From Parvularculaceae bacterium (GTDB lineage: Bacteria > Pseudomonadota > Alphaproteobacteria > Caulobacterales > Parvularculaceae), in contig JACADX010000289.1 in the NCBI GenBank assembly GCA_013389125.1, forward strand, positions 1 through 5,183: a stretch of DNA of 5,183 bases, given 5' to 3'. Positions 1-5,183 of the stretch are shown in pieces (within the stretch, counting starts at the first letter, position 1; every line of letters starts with the position of its first letter). Both the position numbers and the translations under genes were made by a program. The notes below the pieces were generated by a model. It saw only the letters and a program-made list of their open reading frames with translations, did not search any database and had not been told where the DNA came from.

Positions 1-280
1 CCAATACAGTGACGATATCCCCGACCTTTCGCGCGCGCCGGTCGCCGAACAGTGACTGCGGTCCAGAGCGCCAAAGCGAGCCGGCTGTCTCGGCGGCCGG
101 CGATTCGACGTCCTGCAAGGACGCGCGGTCCGCTCGATAGGCGCTTGTCGTCATCGCCTGCTCCGAGGATGGGCCAGGCGCGGAAAATTTTGGCGGGTTA
201 ACCATGTGACTGAGCGGCGTCGAGCATCCGGCGATGACCGGCCAAAGGAGGGCCAGAAAGCGCGCGCGTCCGGATCTCAT
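1..280 (-). CDS. flgH: FlgH, flagellar L-ring lipoprotein (5' part, runs off the left edge)
   Basis: FlgH forms the L ring in the outer membrane, the outer bushing around the distal rod. About 93 N-terminal codons are visible. The protein opens with a short basic n-region (MRSGRAR), a hydrophobic segment and a lipobox ending VIAG-C with Cys19, as expected for a signal-peptidase II lipoprotein. After a variable linker comes SLWRSGPQSLFGDRRARKVG and then DIVTVL at the edge. The SLW...LFxDxRAxxVGDIVTV pattern is the FlgH family signature. The ATG at 280-278 overlaps the flgA stop codon (ATGA). No good Shine-Dalgarno precedes it, only a GGTGGTGGTG run, so translation is probably coupled to flgA. 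The frame is open to the edge. Identification is firm; the C-terminal part lies outside the window. Confidence 0.95.
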   Translation of the reverse strand, partial: MRSGRARFLALLWPVIAGCSTPLSHMVNPPKFSAPGPSSEQAMTTSAYRADRASLQDVESPAAETAGSLWRSGPQSLFGDRRARKVGDIVTVL

Positions 281-729
281 CGCACCACCACCGTTCCGTC
301 AGCGATGATTTCGGCGGACACTACGGTCTTCGACGAGAGGTTCATCACGTTGATCATGTCGCCCTTGCCGCCGCCGGACAGCGCGCGGCCCTCCGCGGTG
401 ATGCTTAGCGGACCCTTCATGTAGCGCATTCTCACGAGCGCGTTGCGCCTCACCAGCGTCGCCGTCCGAAGGTCCGTTTCCCGAATCGGAGCGCCTTCCG
501 CAAGCATGCGACGCGCCTCCTTGCCGATCATCTCGCGGGCGCGTTCGGAGGAATTCGGGTCTGTCGCGTCAATTTGGAGATCAGCTTCTCCAATGACGGC
601 GCCCGCCGGCAGACTGCGCGCAGCGACGATCGGCGAAGCGGCCGCAGGCGGGTCCGAAAGGGATCCGCCCGGTGCGGACGCGGCGACAGCGGCGAGCGAA
701 AGGAGCTTCAAGGCGATCACGAGGGTCAC
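277..729 (-). CDS. flgA: FlgA, flagellar P-ring assembly chaperone (short form, GTG start)
   Basis: FlgA is a periplasmic chaperone needed to assemble the FlgI P ring around the rod. The 150-residue product has a Sec-type signal peptide (hydrophobic residues about 3-17, probable cut after ASA at 17-19). A SAF-like segment follows at about 33-92, including VAARSLPAGAVIGEADL. The C-terminal FlgA fold, about 93-150, ends with GDMINVMNLSSKTV and DGTVVV, the usual GDxIxVxNxxSxxxV ending of the family. It is clearly shorter than the roughly 220-residue enterobacterial FlgA because the extra N-terminal domain is absent; short FlgAs are familiar in alphaproteobacteria. The start is GTG at 729-727, overlapping the flgG stop as GTGA. 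Reading upstream in frame reaches a TGA within about 11 codons with no ATG, so GTG is the best choice. No clear ribosome binding site is seen, so coupling to flgG is likely. Confidence 0.92.
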   Translation of the reverse strand: MTLVIALKLLSLAAVAASAPGGSLSDPPAAASPIVAARSLPAGAVIGEADLQIDATDPNSSERAREMIGKEARRMLAEGAPIRETDLRTATLVRRNALVRMRYMKGPLSITAEGRALSGGGKGDMINVMNLSSKTVVSAEIIADGTVVVR

Positions 730-1511
730 CGTATTTGCGTCGTCGCGCCGAGCATCTGATCAGCGGCCGTGATGACTTTCGAATTCAGTTCATAGCCGCG
801 CTGCGCCTCGATCAGCTCGGCAATCTGCTGAACAACGTCTACTGAGCTTTCCTCAAGATATCCCTGTCGAAGCTGGCCGCGTCCCTCAAGGCCTGGCGCT
901 CCGGCGATTGGCGGTCCGGACGCCTGCGTCTCGCGGAACAGATTGCTTCCGAGCGCTTCAAGGCCTTTGTCGTTTGCGAAGACGGAAAGCGAGATCGCTC
1001 CGATTTGCTGGCCGTCTGTCTGCCCGTCGAAATATGCGAATACGTCGCCATTGGCGTTAACAGCGACGCTCCTCGCGTCGTTCGGGATGGTGATGTCGCC
1101 GACGAGCGGATAACCCTCGGAATTGACGATAAGACCCTCGCCTGTCCTCTTGAAGGCTCCGTCGCGGGTGAACGCGGCTTCGCCTGACGGCAAAGTCACC
1201 TCAAAGAAGCCGTCCCCTTCGATCGCGATATCAAGCTCGCCGCTCGTTTGTTTCAGCGACCCCTGCTGCATGTTGACGGCGACCGCCGCCGTCCGAACGC
1301 CAAGTCCGATTTGGACGCCGGCGGGCGCGACAAGACCGCTTATGCTGGTAATGGCGCCGGGCGGCTTCACCTGCTGATAGTGGAGGTCCGCGAATTCAGC
1401 GCGCCGCGCCGAATAGGCGGTCGTGCTCATGTTCGCAATGTTGTTTGAAATGACCTCTACGCGCGTTTGCTGCGCGTCCATGCCCGTCGCCGCTATCCTA
1501 AGAGCCTGCAT
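726..1511 (-). CDS. flgG: FlgG, flagellar distal rod protein
   Basis: FlgG builds the distal rod, the straight drive shaft that crosses the P and L rings and connects to the hook. The 261-residue length matches the family (about 260). The N-terminal rod/hook motif is complete: MQALRIAATGMDAQQ, then ISNNIANMSTTAY at about 21-33, then ARRAEFADLHYQQ, the FlgG-specific stretch that follows the motif. A D1-type core follows (GSLKQTSGELDIAIEGDGFF at 84-103, FTRDGAF at 114-120). The conserved C-terminal helix carries RQGYLEESSVDVV at 215-227 and LIEAQRGYELNSKVITAADQ at 233-252. The usual glycine of the TTGF/TTGY motif is alanine here (TTAY). The ATG at 1511-1509 has a good GAGGAG ribosome binding site 8 nt upstream. 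The gene follows flgF after 19 nt and overlaps flgA at its 3' end. Confidence 0.97.
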   Translation of the reverse strand: MQALRIAATGMDAQQTRVEVISNNIANMSTTAYSARRAEFADLHYQQVKPPGAITSISGLVAPAGVQIGLGVRTAAVAVNMQQGSLKQTSGELDIAIEGDGFFEVTLPSGEAAFTRDGAFKRTGEGLIVNSEGYPLVGDITIPNDARSVAVNANGDVFAYFDGQTDGQQIGAISLSVFANDKGLEALGSNLFRETQASGPPIAGAPGLEGRGQLRQGYLEESSVDVVQQIAELIEAQRGYELNSKVITAADQMLGATTQIR

Positions 1512-1519
1512 GTCTTCGT

Positions 1520-1525
1520 CTCCTC
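1520..1525 (-). promoter_or_regulatory. Shine-Dalgarno site of flgG
   Basis: GAGGAG on the minus strand lies 8 nt before the flgG ATG, in the 19-nt gap after the flgF stop. It supports the chosen flgG start and suggests independent loading of ribosomes on flgG, unlike the overlapping flgA and flgH starts. Confidence 0.75.
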
Positions 1526-1530
1526 GCGGA

Positions 1531-2247
1531 TCAGCGTCCGCCGCTCAATGTTTCAACCGCGCGCCGCGTGCGTTCGGCGTCATCCTCCAGCATCCGTTCG
1601 CCGATTTCGAAGGCGCGCTGCACTTCGATCATGCGCGATATTTCGAGCACCGGATTGACATTCGACGCCTCGACATATCCCTGTCTGACGCTGGGATTTT
1701 GGACCGGCGCGACTTCGCCGGTCACGCGGAACAAGTTTGCGCCTTCGCGGACAAGTTCCGCGGGATCGGCGTCGACGATCTCAAGCTTTGCGACCTGCAC
1801 GCCATCGGCGGACACAACGCCGTCGGACGAGATGACGATCCGTCCCGTCCCGCCAGGCAAGACGATCGCAGCGCCGCCTTCGCCGCTCACGGACCATCCG
1901 TCCGCCGTCGATAAGACGCCTTGGTCGTTCAGCTGGAACGAGCCCGCTCGCGTCAGCCTGACCCCGCGGGGCGTCTCGACGGCGAAGTAGCCGGGGCCTT
2001 CGATGGCCGCGTCGAGCGCGCCGCCGGTTTCGATCGCCTTGCCTTGCGCCGCATCGATCATGCGAGCGCCGATCCGCGTCTGAGAAAGGCTCGGTTCGCC
2101 TCGAAGTTCGATAACATACTCGGAGAAAATATATCCATCGCGCCGAAAGCCGTCGGTGTCCGCGTTTGCGACGTTGTTGGCGATGCTCGCCAATTCGCGA
2201 GCAAGAGCCGCCTGGCGCGAGAGGGAAACATAGGAGACATTGCTCAT
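1531..2247 (-). CDS. flgF: FlgF, flagellar proximal rod protein
   Basis: FlgF is one of the proximal rod proteins joining the MS ring/export gate region to the FlgG distal rod; it is secreted by the flagellar type III system and so lacks a cleaved signal peptide. The 238 residues contain the N-terminal rod motif with SIANNVANADTDGFRRDGY at about 21-39, a core with GGALDAAIEGPGYFAVETP at 75-93 and LTRAGSFQLNDQG at 98-110, and the C-terminal motif VRQGYVEASNVNPV at 187-200 plus MIEVQRAFE at 206-214. Similar length to E. coli FlgF (about 250) and position immediately before flgG separate it from FlgG. The ATG at 2247-2245 overlaps the stop of the upstream gene (ATGA), and AAAGGG at 2261-2256 is a plausible ribosome binding site. 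Confidence 0.94.
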   Translation of the reverse strand: MSNVSYVSLSRQAALARELASIANNVANADTDGFRRDGYIFSEYVIELRGEPSLSQTRIGARMIDAAQGKAIETGGALDAAIEGPGYFAVETPRGVRLTRAGSFQLNDQGVLSTADGWSVSGEGGAAIVLPGGTGRIVISSDGVVSADGVQVAKLEIVDADPAELVREGANLFRVTGEVAPVQNPSVRQGYVEASNVNPVLEISRMIEVQRAFEIGERMLEDDAERTRRAVETLSGGR

Positions 2248-3854
2248 TGCGACAGCCCTTTGCGAATTTGGACGATTTCCGCCGCAACGCTCTTAGTGAA
2301 CCGGATCGCGTCTGTCGCGTCGGCATGCGCCGGCGGCGGACCCGACGACGGAACCTGCGACGCCTCGAAACCCTTCGACTCGCTCGCGGGAGTCGGCGGC
2401 GACAGGTCCTGTTCGACCGCGAATTCGCGGACGGCGGCGAACGCGCGAAGTTTTGCGCGCAACTCGTCAAAGCGCGGGTCCGACGGATGGCGATTCGTCA
2501 CTTCCAACACATCAGCGGTCCTTCCGAGCGACAGATGCGCCAATGCGACCGCAAGATCGCGCTCCGCCTGGTCAGCGCCCCGCACCCGGAGAAAAGTATC
2601 GACATCAGCCGCGGCGCCGAGTCTCACCAGAGCGTCGCGCGCGATCGCCGCCGCCGGCGCCGATATCGCCGGCGCCGCTAGATGCGGCTCGCTCGCCAAT
2701 GCGGCGAGCGCGGCGAAAATCTTGTCCCTTTCGCCGGAAAGCAGGCGCTTGTCGAGCGCTTCGCCGGCGATGGCCCTCGCCTTCGACTCGATCGCCGGAT
2801 CTGCGCGTAGGGCGCGCGACAGCGCCTTCAACGCGCGCTGAATATCGTCCTGCTTAAGCCGCCGTTCCGCGATGACAAGCTCGATCTGCGCACGCGCCCG
2901 TTCAGGCGCCGCCAATGCGGCGTCCTCAAGATCGTCCTCAAACGCGGCATAGTCCGCGCCTTTCGCCGCCAGCGCCTGAAGCGCTTGCGCTTGGAGCGGC
3001 CCTGATTCCGAAGCGATCAATGCGACCGTATGCGCCGTCTCTTCAGCGACGCCCTTAGCATCTGCGCGGGCGAAATCGATAAGCGCCGAAGCGCGAGACG
3101 CCGAGGCGGTCGCCTTCAGAATTTCGCGAAGGCTTGAAACGATCTCATCTTCCCCCTGGGCGATCGCATGAGGGGTCAGCGTTTCCGCGATCGCCGACGC
3201 AATCGGCGCCGGGAACGCTGCTAGCAGTCTAAGATCCTGCTCGTCCGGCGCCGGCTTGGCGCCGACAATCAAGTTTTTCGCGCGACGAAGCATTCGAGAG
3301 ACAGGACCGCACGCGGCGCCAATCTCCGCCGCGCTCGGGATGTTTCCGATCATCAACTCTGCGAGTCCCGAAATCGCCGACGCCGCAGCGCCTTTGTCGC
3401 CGGCCGCTGCCGCGCGCGCCTCCTCGGCGAAGCCGATCACAAGATAAGCGGCGGAAAGCCGCGTGTTGGCGTCGTCGACGCCAACAGCGGCGAAGCCTTC
3501 GCCTTGGCGGCGAAGCGCTTCAATCGCATCCGCCGGCCTTTCGCCGAGCGCCGCCGCAACCGTTTTCAGCCAGCTCGGCGTGACGCAAACCGCGCTGCCG
3601 GCGGCCTCGCGCAGCGGTGGCGGGGAAAGCGTGCGGGTCGCGGAAGGCTGATCGCTCGTCGATGACGACGCGCCGTCGGCCGGCGCCTCGCCTTTGATCG
3701 AAATAAGGCCCTCGGAATGGGCGTCCATGAGGCGCCGGCGCAACGCCTCTCGGGCCTGCTCGACACGCTCTTCGGCGGATTTCGGCTGCGCTTGCGCGGA
3801 GCGCCCTTCCGCCGCCAGCATGACAAGCGCCATCGCCAGAATCTCGGCGCGCAT
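2244..3854 (-). CDS. Unrecognised exported alanine-rich helical protein in the motor/rod operon
   Basis: I do not recognise this 536-residue protein as a named family. Residues 1-22 look like a Sec signal peptide (hydrophobic 5-15, probable cut after AQA at 20-22), so the mature protein should be periplasmic. Residues 24-54 form a charged helix, and 55-88 a low-complexity Ser/Pro/Thr linker. Residues 90-480 are alanine-rich and helical, with repeat-like pairs (for example 320-353 and 430-452) that resemble TPR/solenoid folds. Residues 482-512 are a Pro/Ser linker before a short C-terminal helix. There are exactly two cysteines, Cys90 and Cys182, which could form a disulfide. The ATG at 3854-3852 overlaps the motA stop as TGATG and is preceded by AAGGAGG at 7-nt spacing; a start 33 codons upstream would lack a signal peptide. 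Placement between motA and flgF suggests a motor or basal-body role. A diverged MotC-like partner of MotE is possible, but I see no diagnostic MotC motif. Confidence 0.85.
   Translation of the reverse strand: MRAEILAMALVMLAAEGRSAQAQPKSAEERVEQAREALRRRLMDAHSEGLISIKGEAPADGASSSTSDQPSATRTLSPPPLREAAGSAVCVTPSWLKTVAAALGERPADAIEALRRQGEGFAAVGVDDANTRLSAAYLVIGFAEEARAAAAGDKGAAASAISGLAELMIGNIPSAAEIGAACGPVSRMLRRAKNLIVGAKPAPDEQDLRLLAAFPAPIASAIAETLTPHAIAQGEDEIVSSLREILKATASASRASALIDFARADAKGVAEETAHTVALIASESGPLQAQALQALAAKGADYAAFEDDLEDAALAAPERARAQIELVIAERRLKQDDIQRALKALSRALRADPAIESKARAIAGEALDKRLLSGERDKIFAALAALASEPHLAAPAISAPAAAIARDALVRLGAAADVDTFLRVRGADQAERDLAVALAHLSLGRTADVLEVTNRHPSDPRFDELRAKLRAFAAVREFAVEQDLSPPTPASESKGFEASQVPSSGPPPAHADATDAIRFTKSVAAEIVQIRKGLSQ
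3464..3486. repeat. Perfect 10-bp inverted repeat with a 3-nt loop inside the unknown gene
   Basis: The arms TGTTGGCGTC (3464-3473) and GACGCCAACA (3477-3486) are exact reverse complements separated by GTC. It lies in coding sequence for residues about 123-131 of the unknown exported protein. A second smaller inverted repeat is next to it (GCGGC at 3448-3452 and GCCGC at 3458-3462, loop GGAAA). No T-run follows on either side, so it does not look like an intrinsic terminator. Function, if any, is unknown. Confidence 0.6.
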
Positions 3855-4723
3855 CAGGCAGCCTCCTTCTTGAGCGACTTCAGCGATTCTTCGACTTCGC
3901 TGAAGGTCGGCCGATCCTTCTTCGGCACGTTCCTTCTCGCGACTTCGACGCACATCTGCGGTTCATGCATGTGAAGGCTGGCGACGATCGTCTCCCGGAT
4001 AAGCGAATAAAAGCGCTGGTCCTGGCCCTGGACAGCGGCGATCTTCTCTGAAAGCGGGCCGACGAGGCCGTAGGCGAGAAAGACGCCGAGGAACGTTCCG
4101 ACCAACGCGCCGCCGATCATCTGCCCGAGAATCTCCGGCGGCTTGTCGATCGACGCCATTGTCTTGATCACGCCGAGCACCGCGGCGACGATTCCGAGCG
4201 CGGGCAGCCCGTCCGCCATTTTCTGGAGCGCATGCGCGCCGTGCATGCTGTCATGATGCATACCTTCGAGCTGCTTTTCGAGGAGCTCCTCGACCTGGTG
4301 AGGATTATTGAAATTCATAAGAATCGATCGGATCGTATCGCAAATGAGCTCGACCGCGTCCTTGTCAGCGGCGATCCTCGGATAACGTGAAAAAATCGTC
4401 GATTCCGTGGGGTTCTCGATATGCCCCTCGACACGCACCGCGCTCTCGCGCGCCAAGCGAAGCAGCTCGAACATCAAACTGAGAACGTCCGAGTAATCCT
4501 GACGCTTCCATTTCGGTCCCTTGATCGCCTTTCCGATGTCGACGATCGTATGCTTGATGACCGTCATGTCGTTTCCAACAACAAACGCCCCGACGGCGGC
4601 TCCGCCGATGATGATCAGCTCATGCGGCAGCGAGTGAAGGATGATTGCGAGATTTCCTCCGGCGAATACGTAGCCGCCGAAGACCATTGCGAGTGTGATT
4701 GCGATGCCGACGACGCTTGTCAT
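3854..4723 (-). CDS. motA: MotA, flagellar stator subunit (inner-membrane ion channel protein)
   Basis: MotA surrounds MotB in the inner membrane, passes ions (normally protons) and drives rotation through its cytoplasmic loop acting on FliG. The 289 residues match the family. Four membrane segments are visible: about 3-22, 34-51, 171-190 and 203-223. The large cytoplasmic loop contains HIENPTES (101-108) and IFSRYPRI (110-117). The two conserved prolines of the channel segments are present: Pro174 in DGLPALGIVAAVLGVIKTM and Pro223 in YGLVGPL. The C-terminal tail has RPTFSEVEE (271-279). The arginine of the E. coli ERDIENP sequence is replaced (EGHIENP); as I recall, alphaproteobacterial MotAs also vary here. 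The ATG at 4723-4721 follows the motE-like stop by 22 nt with only a weak GGGCGG-type ribosome binding site. No motB is in the window. Confidence 0.97.
   Translation of the reverse strand: MTSVVGIAITLAMVFGGYVFAGGNLAIILHSLPHELIIIGGAAVGAFVVGNDMTVIKHTIVDIGKAIKGPKWKRQDYSDVLSLMFELLRLARESAVRVEGHIENPTESTIFSRYPRIAADKDAVELICDTIRSILMNFNNPHQVEELLEKQLEGMHHDSMHGAHALQKMADGLPALGIVAAVLGVIKTMASIDKPPEILGQMIGGALVGTFLGVFLAYGLVGPLSEKIAAVQGQDQRFYSLIRETIVASLHMHEPQMCVEVARRNVPKKDRPTFSEVEESLKSLKKEAA
3862..3868 (-). promoter_or_regulatory. Strong Shine-Dalgarno site deciding the start of the unknown exported protein
   Basis: AAGGAGG on the minus strand lies 7 nt before the ATG at 3854-3852 and is embedded in the last codons of motA (encoding KKEA). 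It is the best ribosome binding site in the window. It fixes the start at the methionine that opens a signal peptide, rather than the in-frame methionine codon 33 codons upstream inside motA. Confidence 0.85.
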
Positions 4724-4745
4724 GGTTCCGCCCGGCGATTCTTGT

Positions 4746-5183
4746 TCACTGGCCTTGGGCCTTTTCGGCCATCAGGACGGTGATTGCGTAAGCGCGCTTG
4801 ACGTCGAGCGTCGCCATCACCTCAGAGGCGCTTTCGCCATTCATGGCGAGAAGCAAGCTAGCGGCGAATTCCGGATCCATGCCGCCGATAATCGGTCCGG
4901 CTTGCGCCGGCTTCATTCGCTCATAAATCGTAGCGACCCGCTTGATTTCCTCATTTTGCTCATCGCCGGCCGCCTGAGCGCGGTCGGCGAGCGCAGCGTT
5001 TAGGGTTTCAAGTTCCGCCAGCCGCTTTTCGACATGTCGACTGAGGCCTTGAATGGACTCCTCTTTCGTTGCGAGTTCCGCCTTGCGCTTTTCAAGGTCC
5101 TTGAATTCGCCCGCGAGCGTTTCCGCCAACGGTCCGTCGATGCAGGACTGCGGCGGCGTCGCCGGCTGCGCGCCTTCGGCGCC
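4746..5183 (-). CDS. motE: MotE-like protein, coiled coil plus MgtE-N-like domain (5' end beyond the right edge)
   Basis: The frame is open to the right edge, giving 145 visible C-terminal residues; the start and any signal peptide are outside the window. The visible part begins with a Pro/Ala-rich linker holding the only cysteine (QSCIDGP, visible residue 14). A charged coiled coil follows at about 20-80 (for example EFKDLEKRKAELATKEESI). The C-terminal MgtE-N-like domain is at about 83-140, with ATIYERMKPAQAGPIIGGMD and AITVLMAEKA. This architecture is that of the MotE family. In Sinorhizobium meliloti, MotE is a secreted, disulfide-linked dimer that acts as a chaperone for the periplasmic protein MotC. 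The lone cysteine would fit such a dimer, and adjacency to motA supports a motility role. A related MgtE-N flagellar protein such as FliG-like or FlbB-type factors is less likely. A TTG at 5129-5127 is not a convincing start. Confidence 0.8.
   Translation of the reverse strand, partial: GAEGAQPATPPQSCIDGPLAETLAGEFKDLEKRKAELATKEESIQGLSRHVEKRLAELETLNAALADRAQAAGDEQNEEIKRVATIYERMKPAQAGPIIGGMDPEFAASLLLAMNGESASEVMATLDVKRAYAITVLMAEKAQGQ

Noticed and set aside
842..1700. Shared GATATCCCTGTC-like / CATATCCCTGTC sequence in flgG (about 857-868) and flgF (about 1673-1684)
   Set aside because: It encodes the homologous RQGYLE / RQGYVE motif common to rod proteins, so it reflects paralogy and not a separate repeat element.
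1781..2470. Open frame of about 229 codons on the minus strand in another frame
   Set aside because: It overlaps flgF and the unknown gene in a shifted frame and is an arginine-rich out-of-frame translation of flgF, whose own frame has full family motifs.
2652..2677. 11-bp direct repeat CGCCGGCGCCG at 2652-2662 and 2667-2677
   Set aside because: It lies in codons for an Ala/Pro stretch (SAPAISAPAAA region) with a 15-nt period, explained by repeated residues and GC-rich codon preference.
1921..2841. Open frame of about 306 codons on the plus strand
   Set aside because: It lies antisense to flgF and the 3' half of the unknown gene, its translation is Ala/Arg/Ser-rich without a recognisable motif, and long antisense frames are expected opposite GC-rich codons.
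3855..3953. Upstream extension of the unknown gene by 33 codons into motA
   Set aside because: The extension would be highly charged, would bury the signal peptide and would overlap motA by about 100 nt, while the internal ATG has an ideal AAGGAGG site 7 nt before it.
4755..4775. GGCC / GGCC inverted repeat around an A/T run near the end of motE, resembling a terminator
   Set aside because: The stem is only 4 bp, it lies inside the coding sequence for AEKAQ, no proper T-run follows on the minus strand, and motA begins just downstream in the same operon.
5127..5129. TTG as the start of the motE-like gene
   Set aside because: The frame stays open to the window edge, the TTG has no ribosome binding site, and starting there would remove the linker and cysteine. 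The gene is better treated as partial.

Overview
This window is a compact piece of a flagellar operon. Every supported gene lies on the minus strand, so transcription runs from the right edge to the left edge. The DNA is visibly GC-rich, with strong G/C preference at third codon positions. The gene content points to an alphaproteobacterium, probably of the Rhizobiales/Hyphomicrobiales type. Two things suggest this: a MotE-type protein (known as the chaperone of the rhizobial periplasmic motor protein MotC) sits beside a MotA of the alphaproteobacterial kind, and flgF-flgG-flgA-flgH occur in the order common in that class. The genus cannot be fixed from the sequence alone.

In transcription order the layout is as follows. 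At 5183-4746 is the 3' part of a motE-like gene, encoding a coiled coil followed by an MgtE-N-like domain. At 4723-3854 is a complete motA, the membrane stator subunit. At 3854-2244 is a 536-residue exported protein, rich in alanine and helix, that I do not recognise. At 2247-1531 is flgF (proximal rod) and at 1511-726 is flgG (distal rod). At 729-277 is a short flgA (P-ring assembly chaperone). At 280-1 is the 5' part of flgH, the outer-membrane L-ring lipoprotein, which runs off the left edge.

The genes are packed almost without gaps. There are 22 nt between motE and motA, a 1-nt TGATG overlap from motA to the unknown gene, a 4-nt ATGA overlap from the unknown gene to flgF, 19 nt from flgF to flgG, a 4-nt GTGA overlap from flgG to flgA, and a 4-nt ATGA overlap from flgA to flgH. 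No stretch is long enough to hold an obvious internal promoter or terminator, so the promoter presumably lies beyond the right edge. There are no RNA genes, mobile elements, CRISPR arrays or intergenic regions over 22 nt.

Functionally, the right half supplies parts of the torque-generating stator and a MotE-like factor. The left half supplies the rod and the rings through which the rod passes the periplasm and outer membrane. The least explained element is the exported 536-residue protein between motA and flgF. Its position after motE and motA suggests a periplasmic motor or basal-body role, possibly as a client of the MotE-like protein, but this is inference.
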